A stretch of 64,000 nucleotides of DNA from an uncultured Desulfuromonadales bacterium (GTDB taxonomy: Bacteria; Desulfobacterota; Desulfuromonadia; Geobacterales; Pseudopelobacteraceae), in the NCBI GenBank assembly GCA_903868145.1, contig CAIPTY010000096.1:1-64000 (forward strand). Reading direction: 5' to 3'. Below the pieces are notes generated by a model. The model was not told the DNA's origin, did not search any database, and was given only the letters and a program-made list of their open reading frames with translations. Below are positions 1-14,983 of the stretch, piece by piece. Both the position numbers and the translations under genes were made by a program. How positions within the stretch are numbered: the first letter of the stretch is position 1; every line of letters begins with the position of its first letter.

Positions 1-1956
1 GCCGCCAAAGACTCAGCCGAGTCAGCGAATCGTTCCAAGAGTGAATTTCTTGCCAACATGAGCCATGAGATCCGCACCCCCATGAACGGCATCATCGGCA
101 TGACCGATCTGGTACTGGACACCGATCTGAACCGGGAGCAGCTCGACTACATGCGTTCCATCAAAACATCCGCCGACAACCTGCTCCTGATCATCAACGA
201 CGTCCTGGACTTCTCCAAGATAGAAGAGGGCCGCATCGAACTGGACAGTTCCTCATTTCTGCTGCGCAGCATGATCGGTCAGACCCTGCGCTCCCTATCC
301 ACGCGAGCCGTGGAAAAGGGTCTTGAAATCGTCTTCAACGTCGAAAGCAACGTACCGGACGCCCTCACAGGCGACCCCGGACGCCTGCGTCAGGTATTGA
401 TCAACCTGGCGGGCAACGCCGTAAAGTTCACCGACAGGGGTGCCATCAGCATCATCATCAGCCTGGCCGAAGAATCACCGGACGGCGTCCTGCTCAAATT
501 CGACGTACTCGACGACGGCATCGGCATCACACCCGAACAGCAGGAGCGTATCTTTGAAGCCTTTGAACAGGGAGACGCCTCCACCACCAAGCAGTTCGGC
601 GGCACCGGACTCGGGCTTTCCATCTCCAAGCGCCTCGTCACCCTCATGGGGGGCGACATCTCCGTCAGCAGCACACCGGGACAGGGGAGCTGCTTCAGCT
701 TCACCGCCCGTTTCGCCCTGCAGCCCGACACCGCCGGCGAAAGCAGTCCCGTTGAAAACCTGAAAGGCATCTGTGCCCTGGTAGTAGACGACAACTCCAT
801 CAATCGCCAGATGCTGAGCGGATTTCTTTCCCGCTGGCACATAACCGTACAGATGGCATCTGACGCGACAGAAGCCATGGAGTTACTGGACCGCATGCGG
901 CTTCAAGGCGCCCTCCCCCGCGTCATACTCAGCGACGTCCATATGCCGGGCATAGACGGCTGGGAACTCTCCGCCAGGTTGCGCCAGAACCGGGAATATG
1001 ACGCCATAAAAATCCTCATCATGCCCAGCGCCGGGAAGCGCGGTGACGCCGGCAGATGTCGCGAACTCCGCATTGACGGCTACCTCACCAAACCGATCGT
1101 CATGGAAGAACTGCACGATACCCTGGCAGCCATCATCAGCGGCCGGCAGCAGCGCACCGATCCCATAACCCGCCACAGCATCCGCGAGAACCAGACACGC
1201 TGTTCCATCCTCGTGGTAGACGACGTAGAGATCAACCGGGAACTGCTGCGCGCCACGCTGGAGAAGCATGGGCACCGGATCACCATGGCCGAAAATGGAC
1301 GGGAGGCGGTAGACCGTTTCTCCCAGGGCACCTTCGACATCGTCTTCATGGACATGCAGATGCCGGTCATGGACGGCTACGGCGCCGTACGTGAAATCCG
1401 CGCCCTGGAGCAATCCCGGAACACGCCTCGCACCCCCATAGTAGCCATGACCGCCTACGCCATGCAGGGAGACCGTGAGAAATGTCTGGCGGCAGACATG
1501 GACGCCTATCTCTCCAAACCGGCCCGTTCGGCTGAAATCCTTGGTACGATCGCCAAAATGGTACCGGGCATCGATGAACTCAGCCCTGCTGATCAGGTTC
1601 CCCCGGCCGTCCCCGCCGCCCCTTCCGGGGAATTCCTCCCCGTGTTCGACCGGATTGAGCTCTTGGAGCGTCTGGGGGGGCGTGAGGACATGCTGGGGCG
1701 TTTCACGGAAATGTTCATCAGGAATGCGGGCGACTACATGGGATTGCTTGAATCCGCCCTTGCGGACGGCGACCTGGAGCAGGTACGGATCCAGTCCCAC
1801 ACAATAAAGGGTGCGGCGGCCAATATTTCAGCCCGCAGGATGCGTGAGACGGCTGCTGCGATGGAAGCGGACGCACGGGCCGGAAGAAGGGACAGGGAGG
1901 CAGAACTCCTCAACCAACTGAAGGATGAGTTGAGGGAGTTTAAGGGTTCACTGTAA
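1..1956 (+). CDS. Hybrid sensor histidine kinase with two receivers and Hpt (5' partial)
   Basis: The reading frame is open from base 1, so the N-terminal sensory part lies outside the window; the ATG at 58 is internal to the kinase core. Counting residues from base 1, there is a HisKA dimerisation helix with the SHEIRTP motif (phospho-acceptor His22), a HATPase_c domain (N box near 130-145, DDGIGI near 171), a first receiver (phospho-acceptor Asp312 in LSDVHMPG), a second receiver (Asp451 in FMDMQMPV) and a C-terminal Hpt domain (His600 in [11 protein letters not shown]). This is a BarA/ArcB-like phosphorelay protein in one chain. The first receiver has no clear conserved Thr/Ser at its switch position (MPSAGKRG), so the second may be the main relay receiver. 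The signal sensed and the cognate output regulator are not visible here. Confidence 0.93.
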   Translation, partial: AAKDSAESANRSKSEFLANMSHEIRTPMNGIIGMTDLVLDTDLNREQLDYMRSIKTSADNLLLIINDVLDFSKIEEGRIELDSSSFLLRSMIGQTLRSLSTRAVEKGLEIVFNVESNVPDALTGDPGRLRQVLINLAGNAVKFTDRGAISIIISLAEESPDGVLLKFDVLDDGIGITPEQQERIFEAFEQGDASTTKQFGGTGLGLSISKRLVTLMGGDISVSSTPGQGSCFSFTARFALQPDTAGESSPVENLKGICALVVDDNSINRQMLSGFLSRWHITVQMASDATEAMELLDRMRLQGALPRVILSDVHMPGIDGWELSARLRQNREYDAIKILIMPSAGKRGDAGRCRELRIDGYLTKPIVMEELHDTLAAIISGRQQRTDPITRHSIRENQTRCSILVVDDVEINRELLRATLEKHGHRITMAENGREAVDRFSQGTFDIVFMDMQMPVMDGYGAVREIRALEQSRNTPRTPIVAMTAYAMQGDREKCLAADMDAYLSKPARSAEILGTIAKMVPGIDELSPADQVPPAVPAAPSGEFLPVFDRIELLERLGGREDMLGRFTEMFIRNAGDYMGLLESALADGDLEQVRIQSHTIKGAAANISARRMRETAAAMEADARAGRRDREAELLNQLKDELREFKGSL

Positions 1957-1982
1957 TACACTGTTGCCACTGCAGATTTCAT

Positions 1983-2022
1983 AAAAACGACCCGGAACAT
2001 GTCGCACCGGGCCGTTTTTTTT
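1983..2022. terminator. Bidirectional rho-independent terminator
   Basis: A hairpin with arms AAAACG-A-CCCGG and CCGGG-C-CGTTTT (one A/C mismatch) is followed by eight T on the plus strand and preceded by A-rich sequence that gives a T-run on the minus strand. It lies between the convergent kinase gene and korC and can end both transcripts. Confidence 0.85.
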
Positions 2023-2050
2023 ATTCACTGTCCTGTTTGAAGTATACCAT

Positions 2051-2599
2051 TCAAGCCTTGGCAGCAGCCTCGGCTCTTTCATATCCCATGCTGAAGGCCT
2101 TTTTGTTCAACTCCAGGAAAGCCTCGGGAACACTTGAAAGCACGGCCTTCTCGGCATTCTCTCGGGAAACCTGCCCGGTCAGCGCAACCATTGCACCCAA
2201 GGCGACGATATTGGCAACAATCTCGCGGCCGACATCGTTCTTGGCAGTGTTGATGATCGGGAAGGCCACCGTCTTGAAGTTCCCCGGAGGGACATTCTTG
2301 ACCAGGTCGGAATCAATCAGCAGGACACCGCCTTCTTTAAGGTCATGAGAGTACTTGTTTGCAGCTTCCTGTGTCATGGCCAGCAGCGCATCGCACTGGG
2401 TGACCTTCGGGTAGTCGATCGGGCCATCGGAGATGATGACCTCTGACTTGGAGGCTCCGCCACGGGCCTCTGGTCCGTAGCTCTGGGACTGAACGGCCTG
2501 TTTCCCTTCGTAGATCGAAGCGGCCTTGGCCATGATGATACCGGCGGTGATCAAACCCTGCCCGCCCGCACCGGAAAACCTGAGTTCATAACGTGACAT
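2051..2599 (-). CDS. korC: 2-oxoglutarate:ferredoxin oxidoreductase, gamma subunit
   Basis: 182 residues, matching the pyruvate/2-oxoacid ferredoxin oxidoreductase gamma family: N-terminal FSGAGGQGLITAGIIMAKAA glycine-rich segment and the SYGPEARGGASKSEVIIS region typical of the subunit. With the alpha, beta and delta subunits it forms a CoA-dependent enzyme converting 2-oxoglutarate to succinyl-CoA while reducing ferredoxin, replacing the NAD-linked dehydrogenase complex. It is the last gene of the korDABC order, 26 bases after korB. Placement directly downstream of malate and isocitrate dehydrogenase supports 2-oxoglutarate rather than pyruvate as the substrate; that assignment is inference from context. 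Confidence 0.9.
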   Translation of the reverse strand: MSRYELRFSGAGGQGLITAGIIMAKAASIYEGKQAVQSQSYGPEARGGASKSEVIISDGPIDYPKVTQCDALLAMTQEAANKYSHDLKEGGVLLIDSDLVKNVPPGNFKTVAFPIINTAKNDVGREIVANIVALGAMVALTGQVSRENAEKAVLSSVPEAFLELNKKAFSMGYERAEAAAKA

Positions 2600-2625
2600 C
2601 TTTATCGCTCCTTTTCCTGTAATTA

Positions 2626-3444
2626 TTACTTGGCGGCCTGGGCACGCTCGATGACCTTGGCGTACTCCTCGGTATAATGCGGTTTCTCTTCCTTGTAGAG
2701 AACGCCGGTGAGAACCTTGCCCTGCAACTGCTCGGCGGTCATTTTTTCGGCTGCCTTGACCGGCACGGCAACTTCTTTCAGACGGTTCATCATTTCAATG
2801 ACCGACTTGTACTTGTTGCGGCGACCGTAAGTGGTCGGGCAATCGTCAAGGATCTCGACAACCGAGAAACCCTTATGCTGAATGGCTTCGGCGATCAATT
2901 TGTCGATCTGGTTAGCGTGGAAGGCGGTACCGCGGGCAACGAAGGTTGCTCCTGCCCCGATTGCCAGCTTGGCAATATCGAAGTTGGGGTCAGGGTTGCC
3001 GTAAGGGGTGGTTGATGCCTTATGGCCGGTCGGTGTGGCAGGTGAGAACTGGCCGCCGGTCATGCCGTAGATGTAATTGTTCATGATGATGTAGGTCATG
3101 TCGATGTTGCGGCGGCAGGCGTGGATGAAATGATTGCCACCGATGGCGGTTCCGTCGCCGTCTCCGCCGACCAGGATAACGTTCATCTCAGGTTTGGCCA
3201 TTTTGACGCCGGTTGCAAAGGCAGCGGCACGACCGTGGGCGGTGTGCAGCGTACAGCAGTCCATGTAGCCGGGAAGGCGTGATGCACAGCCGATGCCTGA
3301 TACGATGGCGGTGTTTTCCTTCTCGAGTTTTAGCGTGTCAATCGCCCGGATAAGCCCTTTCATGACGATGCCGTGGCCGCAGCCGGGACACCAGATGTGG
3401 GGCAGCTTACCGGGACGTATCCATTTATCGTAGTCGAATGCCAT
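2626..3444 (-). CDS. korB: 2-oxoglutarate:ferredoxin oxidoreductase, beta subunit
   Basis: Thiamine-diphosphate-binding beta subunit of a 2-oxoacid:ferredoxin oxidoreductase. The protein begins MAFDYDKWIRPGKLPHIWCPGCGHG, where CPGCGHG is the family motif, and has the TPP/Mg motif GGDGDGTAIGGNHF with the following IIMNNYIYGMTGGQ segment. An in-frame extension to 3558 exists but would lie inside korA in a Ser/Arg-rich, unconserved stretch. The ATG at 3444 is preceded by AAGGAGG inside the end of korA, so it was chosen. It starts one base after the korA stop, giving a translationally coupled pair. About 272 residues, normal for the family. Confidence 0.92.
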   Translation of the reverse strand: MAFDYDKWIRPGKLPHIWCPGCGHGIVMKGLIRAIDTLKLEKENTAIVSGIGCASRLPGYMDCCTLHTAHGRAAAFATGVKMAKPEMNVILVGGDGDGTAIGGNHFIHACRRNIDMTYIIMNNYIYGMTGGQFSPATPTGHKASTTPYGNPDPNFDIAKLAIGAGATFVARGTAFHANQIDKLIAEAIQHKGFSVVEILDDCPTTYGRRNKYKSVIEMMNRLKEVAVPVKAAEKMTAEQLQGKVLTGVLYKEEKPHYTEEYAKVIERAQAAK

Positions 3445-3445
3445 G

Positions 3446-4582
3446 TTACTTAACCTCCTTGATCTTCTCGAGAATCTGGTCAGGATTGATCGGCTCACCG
3501 TCAACACGGAAGATACCGAGGATCGGGGCTTTACCTTGAGCGTTACGCTCGATTTCAAGGGCGCACATGCCCAGATTCATCTCGGGTACAACAAAACCCT
3601 TGACCCTGGCAGCCAGAGCCTTGATCTGTTTGTCGGGGAACGGCCAGAAGGTTTTGATGCGGAACATGCCCGCCTTAATGCCCTGTTCGCGAGCGGCATT
3701 AACGGCATATCGAGCGGAGCGTGACGTTGATCCGTAGGCTACAACAGCCACCTCGGCATCAGCCAGCAGGTACTCCTCAAACTGGACGATGTCATCCACG
3801 TTGGCATCGACCTTGCGGACCTGACGCTCTTCCTCGGCCTGAACGATTTCAGCTTTGGTAGTCGGAAAACCATCCTGCATCTTGTTGAGGCCGGTCACAT
3901 GAAACTTGTAACCGCCGGAACCGAATGCAGCAAGGGGAGGAACGTCGCCAAAGCTGGTGTCGTACGGCTTGTACTGTTCAGGCGGTACTGTCGGAGCCTT
4001 GCGCGGAGTTACTTCAATCTCGCCAGGCTCGGGGAAAACAATGCGTTCACGCATGTGGGCGACGATCTCATCCGGCATGACCATGACCGGTGTGCGGTAT
4101 TTCTCGGAGAGGTTGAAGGCACGGATGACCTCTTCGTATGTCTCCTGCACGGAGGCCGGGGTCAGGCAGATAGCGGGATGATCGCCGTGGGTGCCCCACT
4201 TGGCGCACATCACGTCGGACTGGCTGGGGCCCGTAGGCATGCCGGTTGACGGGCCGCCACGCATGACGTTGTAGATAACACAGGGAATTTCGGCGATACA
4301 GCCGTAGCCGATCAGTTCCTGCTTCAGTGAAAGGCCGGGGCCGGAGGTGGAAGTCATTACCTTGGAGCCGGCCAGAGCCGCTCCGAGAATAGCTGCCATG
4401 GCACCGATCTCGTCTTCCATCTGGATGAATTTTCCGCCGACCTTGGGAAGCTCGATCGACATGACCTCGGCAACTTCGGTCGAGGGTGTGATAGGGTAGC
4501 CGCCGAAGAAATTGCAGCCGGCATAAAGCGCGCCTTGAGCTGCCGCTTCGTTACCCTGAAGAAACGCTACTTTTTTGGACAC
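3446..4582 (-). CDS. korA: 2-oxoglutarate:ferredoxin oxidoreductase, alpha subunit
   Basis: 378 residues, normal length for the alpha chain that binds pyrimidine/2-oxoacid. The N-terminus contains GNEAAAQGALYAGCNFFGGYPITPSTE, the YPITPSTE motif being diagnostic, followed by MEDEIGAMAAILGAALAG and TSTSGPGLSLKQE. The start codon is GTG (4582-4580) with GGGAGG eight bases upstream. The gene follows the small ferredoxin-like korD and precedes korB, the classic KorDABC order. The enzyme links the TCA cycle to ferredoxin reduction in the cytoplasm, a hallmark of Geobacter acetate oxidation. Confidence 0.93.
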   Translation of the reverse strand: MSKKVAFLQGNEAAAQGALYAGCNFFGGYPITPSTEVAEVMSIELPKVGGKFIQMEDEIGAMAAILGAALAGSKVMTSTSGPGLSLKQELIGYGCIAEIPCVIYNVMRGGPSTGMPTGPSQSDVMCAKWGTHGDHPAICLTPASVQETYEEVIRAFNLSEKYRTPVMVMPDEIVAHMRERIVFPEPGEIEVTPRKAPTVPPEQYKPYDTSFGDVPPLAAFGSGGYKFHVTGLNKMQDGFPTTKAEIVQAEEERQVRKVDANVDDIVQFEEYLLADAEVAVVAYGSTSRSARYAVNAAREQGIKAGMFRIKTFWPFPDKQIKALAARVKGFVVPEMNLGMCALEIERNAQGKAPILGIFRVDGEPINPDQILEKIKEVK

Positions 4583-4602
4583 AGTTCTTTCCTCCCGTAA
4601 AA

Positions 4603-4800
4603 TTAGTCGGTAATGACTTTTATTGCGAAGTCGGGGCAGCGCAGTTCACACTGCATACATTTAATACAGGCTTCAAGATTCTTGACGCCTGCGACAAAGC
4701 CCTGCATTTCCAAAACCTTGGTAGGGCAGAATTCCACACAGATATGGCACCCCTTGCAGTACTTCTCAATAATTTCAATCTTTGGCAGTTTTTTCTCCAT
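4603..4800 (-). CDS. korD: 2-oxoglutarate:ferredoxin oxidoreductase, delta (ferredoxin-type) subunit
   Basis: 65-residue iron-sulfur protein with two 4Fe-4S binding motifs, CKGCHICVEFCP and CIKCMQCELRCP. It passes electrons from the catalytic subunits to ferredoxin. The frame is open upstream to 4878 but the ATG at 4800 has AAGGAG at correct spacing and gives a family-typical N-terminus, so the longer version was rejected. It lies 20 bases before korA and about 117 bases after malate dehydrogenase, and is probably the first kor gene of the transcript. Confidence 0.92.
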   Translation of the reverse strand: MEKKLPKIEIIEKYCKGCHICVEFCPTKVLEMQGFVAGVKNLEACIKCMQCELRCPDFAIKVITD

Positions 4801-4917
4801 CTGGAAATACTCCTTTATTCCGAAATAAAAAGTGCAAAATATTGGCGCATAACGTGGCAAAAGAAGGGCGAATGACACAACCCTTCTTTCTCCGGTACGT
4901 CTTCAGAAAAGTACTGT

Positions 4918-7360
<2,443 letters not shown>

Positions 7361-7419
7361 TCCATACTCACTTTCGTGGGTAAGATACTGATTTTAAAAG
7401 AACAGCCTTCTCCAGCCTT

Positions 7420-9666
<2,247 letters not shown>

Positions 9667-9792
9667 TCATATAAAACATTGATCAGTCTCGGAATTAGAT
9701 GCAAGCGGGTAAAACCGGAAACACCCTTGTAAACATGCGGGGATTTTCAGTATAACTATATGTTATTTCAAGATAATTTAGTGAAGATATAA

Positions 9793-9829
9793 TTTTGTAT
9801 ACAGTATACAAAACGTCATGGACTGTCAA
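9793..9829 (-). promoter_or_regulatory. Promoter with overlapping perfect palindromic operator
   Basis: Reading the minus strand, a consensus -35 TTGACA (9829-9824) is followed after 15 bases by TATACT (9808-9803), or after 17 by TACTGT. Over this -10 region lies a perfect 10-1-10 palindrome, TTTTGTATAC, one base, then its exact complement (9793-9813). It is about 140 bases upstream of the monomeric isocitrate dehydrogenase and so probably drives the TCA cluster. The half-site GTATAC with flanking A/T resembles GntR-type repressor sites; the identity of the regulator is inference. Confidence 0.7.
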
Positions 9830-9885
9830 GCAAAAAACTTCTCAACCGCCCCGCTGCCGGGCTGTTTTCCCGTCGAGAAACAAAA

Positions 9886-10584
9886 CTATTTCTTGCCTGA
9901 AAATCGCTTGGCATCTTTGGCCTCATCACGGGAAAAGTGACGGGGTATATTCAAAACCTGCCCGGGCCAGAGTTGTTTGGGATCGCGTATCTGATCCCGA
10001 TTGGCACGATAAATAATCGGCCAGAGCGAGGCATCGTTGTAGATTTCAAAACGGGCCGCAATCTGGGGCAGAGTCTCTCCGCGGCGAACCGTGTGGGCAG
10101 TGGACTGTAGTTCCCGTGCCTGAGCGCCATTTTTGGAGGCAGCGGTCTGAGCATCGTGCAGAGCCCTGACACGTTCCTGTTCGTGGAACCGTTCTTCGGC
10201 TTCAACCGCCTGGTGCATCAGTCGCTCTTCTTCGAGCCTGGCTGCCTCAGTGGCAATTCTCAGACGCTCTTCCTCCGCCTTGCGCTGGCGGTATTCGAGC
10301 AGCCGACTCTTGAGCAGGGTCCCCTTCTGGATGGCAAGCAGATAGAATGCGTCCGCCTCCAGGCCATCCTTCTGCACATGCAGAACCGCTTCGCCATGTT
10401 CGAACGATTCCATAAGGCTCTGATACTCCTGTGGAAACAGCACAGAAGCCTGTTGACGGGCCGTCTCGTCAACAATTGCCGCCGCTCTGAAACGCCAGGC
10501 AGGACCGGATGCGGAGCATGCCGAGAGAAGCCCGCAACAGATACACACTATGGCTATGGCTCGAGCGCGGAGAGAGATCGGCAC
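9886..10584 (-). CDS. LysM-domain lipoprotein
   Basis: 232 residues. An N-terminal signal sequence ends in the lipobox LSAC, with Cys23 the predicted lipidation site. Residues about 93-150 are charged and Ala/Glu/Arg-rich, likely a coiled coil. Residues about 164-215 form a C-terminal LysM module (HTVRRGETLPQIAARF ... LWPGQVLNIPR), which binds peptidoglycan. It probably sits in the outer or inner membrane facing the periplasm and contacts the wall. The start is GTG placed directly after the aspS stop codon, suggesting translational coupling, although the ribosome site (GGAAAAG) is weak. Its precise role is unknown. It is the last gene of the envelope/translation run. Confidence 0.85.
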   Translation of the reverse strand: MPISLRARAIAIVCICCGLLSACSASGPAWRFRAAAIVDETARQQASVLFPQEYQSLMESFEHGEAVLHVQKDGLEADAFYLLAIQKGTLLKSRLLEYRQRKAEEERLRIATEAARLEEERLMHQAVEAEERFHEQERVRALHDAQTAASKNGAQARELQSTAHTVRRGETLPQIAARFEIYNDASLWPIIYRANRDQIRDPKQLWPGQVLNIPRHFSRDEAKDAKRFSGKK

Positions 10585-12369
10585 TTAAGTCTGCTTTTCC
10601 ACCAGTCGGATCCCCAACTCGCGCAGTTGCCTGGTATCCACCAGCGAAGGTGCCTCCGACATCAGACAGGTTCCTCTCTGGGTTTTGGGGAAGGCGATGA
10701 CATCACGGATAGAATCGCTGCCGGTCAGGAGCATAATCAGCCGATCCATGCCGAAGGCAATGCCGCCGTGTGGAGGCGTGCCGAATTCGAGGGCATCCAG
10801 CAGAAATCCGAATTTGCTGCGGGCATCTTCAACGGACATGCCAAGCATCTTGAACATCAGTGACTGTACCTGCTCCTGATGAATCCTGATTGAGCCGCCG
10901 CCAATCTCGCTGCCGTTCAGCACCAGGTCATATGCCTTTGCACGGCAGCGCCCCGGATCTGACTCAACAAAATCAACATCTTCATCCATAGGTGCGGTGA
11001 AGGGGTGATGCACGGCTGCCCAGCGCTTTTCTTCCTCGTCCCATTCAAGCAGGGGAAAGTCGGTGATCCAGACAAACCGGTAGTCGTCCTTGCTGGTCAA
11101 TTTGAGTATGTTTGCCAGATGGTTACGCAATTTACCCAGGGAATCGTTGACCACCTTGGGCTTGTCAGCAACGAAGAACAAAAGGTCACCTTCCTGCGCG
11201 TCAAAGGCCTGATCCATGGCGGCGATTTCCTGCGGCGTGAAAAACTTGGCAATGGGAGAATGCCACTCGCCATTCTCGATCTTTACGTAGGCCAATCCCT
11301 TGGCGCCATAGATTTTGACAAACTCCGTCAGATCGTCGATCTCCTTGCGGGAGAAACCCGCACATTTTCTGGCGTTGAGACCCTTGATGATGCCACCTTT
11401 TGATGCAACATCGGCAAAGACCTTGAAACCGGAGTCCTTGACCAGATCGGTCAGGTCACACAACTCCATTCCAAAACGCAGGTCGGGGTTGTCCACACCG
11501 AAACGGCAGATGGCATCGGCGTATGTAAGGCGCTCGACCGGCAACTGAACCTCTACTCCTTTTGCCTCGTTGAAGATGCGGGCGATCAGCCCTTCCATGA
11601 CCGTGATGATATCCTCGCGATCGATAAACGACATTTCACAGTCGATCTGGGTGAACTCAGGCTGGCGATCAGCCCTCAGATCCTCATCCCGAAAACAGCG
11701 CACCACCTGGAAATAGCGGTCAAAGCCGGAGATCATCAGTATCTGCTTGAAGATCTGCGGCGACTGTGGCAGTGCATAGAAGCTGCCCTGATTGATGCGC
11801 GACGGCACCAGAAAATCGCGGGCGCCCTCAGGAGTAGACTTGGTCAGAAAGGGGGTTTCCAGCTCTATGAAGCCGTTATCGGTCAGGTAGTTGCGGGTGA
11901 CCTGGGCTACCTTGGAGCGCAGAATCAGGTTATACTGGAGTTGGGGGCGGCGCAGGTCGAGGTATCGATACTTGAGGCGGATATTCTCATTGATATCGCT
12001 GTGTTCATCCAGCATGAACGGGAGAGGCTTGGAACGGTTGAGCAGCTTGCACTCCTGCACCTGTATCTCGACCTCGCCGGTCTTCATGCCCGGGTTGACC
12101 GTGCCATCGGGGCGCGGAATGACCCTGCCGGTGACTGCCAGTACGAATTCGCTGCGTACGGTCTCGGCGACGGCATGAGCGGAAGCATTGACCTCCGGAT
12201 CGAATACGATCTGGGCAATCCCCTCACGATCACGCAGATCGATGAAGATCAGACCGCCGTGATCCCGGCGGCGCAGCGCCCAACCCATCAATATCACATC
12301 ACGGCCGATATCCTTCGCCGTCAGATCTCCGCAATAATGAGTACGTTTCCAACTTCCAAGCGTGTCCAT
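10585..12369 (-). CDS. aspS: Aspartyl-tRNA synthetase
   Basis: 594 residues, standard for the bacterial-type AspRS with GAD insertion domain. N-terminal OB-fold anticodon-binding domain (residues about 1-110), class II motif 2 at [18 protein letters not shown], and C-terminal motif 3 at [14 protein letters not shown]. It charges tRNA-Asp; many organisms with this type also need to charge tRNA-Asn, which cannot be judged from here. ATG with GGGAGG. It lies 24 bases downstream of lepB and abuts the LysM lipoprotein. Confidence 0.97.
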   Translation of the reverse strand: MDTLGSWKRTHYCGDLTAKDIGRDVILMGWALRRRDHGGLIFIDLRDREGIAQIVFDPEVNASAHAVAETVRSEFVLAVTGRVIPRPDGTVNPGMKTGEVEIQVQECKLLNRSKPLPFMLDEHSDINENIRLKYRYLDLRRPQLQYNLILRSKVAQVTRNYLTDNGFIELETPFLTKSTPEGARDFLVPSRINQGSFYALPQSPQIFKQILMISGFDRYFQVVRCFRDEDLRADRQPEFTQIDCEMSFIDREDIITVMEGLIARIFNEAKGVEVQLPVERLTYADAICRFGVDNPDLRFGMELCDLTDLVKDSGFKVFADVASKGGIIKGLNARKCAGFSRKEIDDLTEFVKIYGAKGLAYVKIENGEWHSPIAKFFTPQEIAAMDQAFDAQEGDLLFFVADKPKVVNDSLGKLRNHLANILKLTSKDDYRFVWITDFPLLEWDEEEKRWAAVHHPFTAPMDEDVDFVESDPGRCRAKAYDLVLNGSEIGGGSIRIHQEQVQSLMFKMLGMSVEDARSKFGFLLDALEFGTPPHGGIAFGMDRLIMLLTGSDSIRDVIAFPKTQRGTCLMSEAPSLVDTRQLRELGIRLVEKQT

Positions 12370-12393
12370 ATAAAACCTCCCGAAATAAAAGAA

Positions 12394-13062
12394 TTATTTT
12401 ATCAGATTTCCAATACTGCCGAAGCGTGGCCGGAATGTATCCCGATCCCACGACCAGTACTTGATAAATGCCAGACCCTTTATCTGATCCCGTCTGACAA
12501 ACTTCCAGAAGCGGCTGTCATATGAGCGGTCGCGATTGTCACCCATGACAAAATAGGAGCCGGGGGGGACGGTTATCGGTCCGAAGCTGTCGCGTGGATT
12601 CATCTCCTTCGGGATGATCTCCCTCTCCTTGTGCACCTCATGTGGGTTTTCATAGGGTTTGCCATTGACAAAAACCTTCTTGTCCTTCCCTTCGACCACA
12701 TCACCGGGAGCTCCGACAATCCGTTTGATAAAATCCTTGCTGTGGTCTTCAGGGTATTCAAAAACTATCACGTCCCCCTGTCGGGGGTCGCGAAACTTTA
12801 AGACCGATGATGCGGTGAAGGGGATCTTCGTTCCATAAATAAACTTGTTCACCAGCAGATGGTCGCCGATTGCCAGGGTGTCCTCCATGGATCCGGAGGG
12901 GATTTTGAAGGCCTGCACCAGATAGGTGCGAATCACCATCGCCAACAGTACGGCAATGATGATGGATTCGGCGTACTCGCGTATGATGCTTTTCTTGTAG
13001 GCTGCAGGTTCTGTCTGTTCAGGAGCGGAAACCTTCTGCGATGTTTCCCTGATTTCGTCCAT
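12394..13062 (-). CDS. lepB: Signal peptidase I
   Basis: 222 residues. One N-terminal transmembrane helix (about 31-50) anchors a periplasmic catalytic domain. The Ser/Lys dyad is visible: Ser58 in IPSGSMEDTL and Lys113 in KDFIKRIVGAPGD. The C-terminal box GDNRDRSYDSRFW is also present. It removes signal peptides from exported proteins. It starts 26 bases after the lepA stop; lepA-lepB is a common bacterial pairing. The ATG at 13062 has AAGGAAT upstream. Confidence 0.96.
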   Translation of the reverse strand: MDEIRETSQKVSAPEQTEPAAYKKSIIREYAESIIIAVLLAMVIRTYLVQAFKIPSGSMEDTLAIGDHLLVNKFIYGTKIPFTASSVLKFRDPRQGDVIVFEYPEDHSKDFIKRIVGAPGDVVEGKDKKVFVNGKPYENPHEVHKEREIIPKEMNPRDSFGPITVPPGSYFVMGDNRDRSYDSRFWKFVRRDQIKGLAFIKYWSWDRDTFRPRFGSIGNLIK

Positions 13063-13088
13063 TCATTATTCCTTTGCGAATTGAAGTA

Positions 13089-14885
13089 TCAATCAACCTT
13101 GAGAATTGCCAGAAACGCTTCCTGGGGCAGTTCAACGTTCCCCACGTTCTTCATGCGCTTCTTGCCTTCCTTCTGTTTTTCCAGCAGCTTCCGCTTGCGG
13201 GTGATATCACCCCCGTAGCATTTGGCCAGAACGTCCTTCCGCATGGCCTTGACCGTTTCGCGGGCGATGATCTTGTTGCCGATTGCCGCCTGAATGGCAA
13301 CCTCGAACATCTGACGGGAGATCAGTTCCTTCATTTTTGCAACCAGATCACGGCCACGGAAATATGCCTTTTCACGATGCAGGATCAGTGACAGTGCATC
13401 GATGACTTCGCCATTGATCATGACATTCATGCGAACCAGGTCGCTACGCCGGTACTCAAGGTGCTCGTAATCCAGCGAGGCATACCCCCTGGTGATCGAT
13501 TTAAGACGGTCATAGAAATCAAGTACGATCTCGTTCAGCGGCAATTCATAGATTATCATGACGCGCGTCGGCGTCAGATACTTTATCTCCCGCTGCACGC
13601 CACGCTTGTCCTCACACAGTGCCAGCACCCCGCCAACGAATTCATTTGGTACGTGGATGTGAGCAAGAATAAACGGCTCCTCCAGATACTCCGTACTCTG
13701 CAGTTCGGGCATCTGGTTGGCGCTCTGAATGGAGAACACTTCACCATTCATTTTATTCACCCTGTAGACAACTGTCGGAGCGGTGGTGATCAGATCAAGG
13801 CCGAACTCGCGCTCCAGCCGTTCCTGGATGATCTCCATATGCAGCAGCCCCAGAAATCCGCACCGGAATCCGAAGCCCAGCGCCACGGATGTTTCCGGCT
13901 CAAAGGAAAACGAAGAATCATTCAGTTTGAGCTTCGCCAATGCATCGCGCAACTGTTCATACTGGACGGTATCGATCGGATACAGGCCCGAAAAAACCAT
14001 CGGCTTGACCTCTTTAAAACCATCCAGCGGCACCACACACTGACGGTTCAACAGGGTGACCGTGTCCCCCACCTTGGCATCTGCAACGTCCTTGATACCG
14101 GCAATCACAAAACCGACCTCACCGGCGGCCAACTGCGGCACCTCGACCATTACCGGGGAGAAAATGCCTACCTTGAGCGCTTCGTACGCCTTATTGGTGG
14201 ACATCAACTGGATCTTGTCGCCCTTTTTAAGGGTGCCGTCGAACAGGCGCACCAGGATGATGACACCCTGATACTGGTCGTACCATGAGTCAAACAGCAA
14301 TGCCTTCAGCGGTGCGGCCTCATCTCCTGTGGGAGCAGGAATTTTCCTGATGATCTGCTCAAGTATCTCATGGGTGCCGATCCCCTCCTTGGCGCTGGCC
14401 AGAACGGCATCATGGGCATCTATGCCGATGATCTCTTCAATCTCATGAATGACCCGCTGCGGATCAGCAGCGGGCAGGTCAATCTTGTTGAGCACCGGAA
14501 AGACCTCAAGATTATTATCCAGAGCCAGATACACATTGGCCAGGGTCTGCGCCTCAACCCCCTGGGAAGCGTCCACCACGAGCAGACCACCCTCGCAGGC
14601 GGCCAGCGAGCGGGAAACTTCGTAGGTAAAGTCCACATGACCGGGTGTGTCAATCAGGTTAAGGATATAGTCGCTTCCGTCATCGGAGTGATAATTCAAG
14701 CGCACCGTCTGGGCCTTGATGGTGATGCCGCGTTCACGCTCCAGATCCATCTTGTCCAGAAACTGATCCTGTTTTTCCCGGTCGGAGAGCGCACCGGTGT
14801 ACTCCAGCAGACGGTCAGCCAGCGTGGACTTGCCGTGGTCGATGTGGGCTATGATGGAAAAATTGCGTATCGTGCTGATTGACAT
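13089..14885 (-). CDS. lepA: Elongation factor 4 (LepA)
   Basis: 598 residues from the ATG at 14885, which has AAAGGA upstream; the frame extends to 14927 but the extra 14 residues are not conserved. GTPase motifs: [14 protein letters not shown] (P-loop), [15 protein letters not shown]-terminal LepA-specific domain ends in [23 protein letters not shown]. Membrane-associated translation factor that back-translocates or rescues ribosomes. Next to lepB, as in many bacteria. Confidence 0.97.
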   Translation of the reverse strand: MSISTIRNFSIIAHIDHGKSTLADRLLEYTGALSDREKQDQFLDKMDLERERGITIKAQTVRLNYHSDDGSDYILNLIDTPGHVDFTYEVSRSLAACEGGLLVVDASQGVEAQTLANVYLALDNNLEVFPVLNKIDLPAADPQRVIHEIEEIIGIDAHDAVLASAKEGIGTHEILEQIIRKIPAPTGDEAAPLKALLFDSWYDQYQGVIILVRLFDGTLKKGDKIQLMSTNKAYEALKVGIFSPVMVEVPQLAAGEVGFVIAGIKDVADAKVGDTVTLLNRQCVVPLDGFKEVKPMVFSGLYPIDTVQYEQLRDALAKLKLNDSSFSFEPETSVALGFGFRCGFLGLLHMEIIQERLEREFGLDLITTAPTVVYRVNKMNGEVFSIQSANQMPELQSTEYLEEPFILAHIHVPNEFVGGVLALCEDKRGVQREIKYLTPTRVMIIYELPLNEIVLDFYDRLKSITRGYASLDYEHLEYRRSDLVRMNVMINGEVIDALSLILHREKAYFRGRDLVAKMKELISRQMFEVAIQAAIGNKIIARETVKAMRKDVLAKCYGGDITRKRKLLEKQKEGKKRMKNVGNVELPQEAFLAILKVD

Positions 14886-14983
14886 GAAATCCTTTGGGTC
14901 TGCAGGTAAAAATCGAATTGTGTACAATAGATAAAACAGGCGGCAATGTAAAGGTCAAATGGCGCTGCTCTCCCACACCCCTG

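Noticed and set aside
883-1800. Long open frame antisense to the histidine kinase
   Set aside because: It follows the codon bias of the kinase on the other strand, has no ribosome site and no known motif.
3445-3558. N-terminal extension of korB
   Set aside because: Lies inside korA, Ser/Arg-rich, and a strong ribosome site supports the ATG at 3444.
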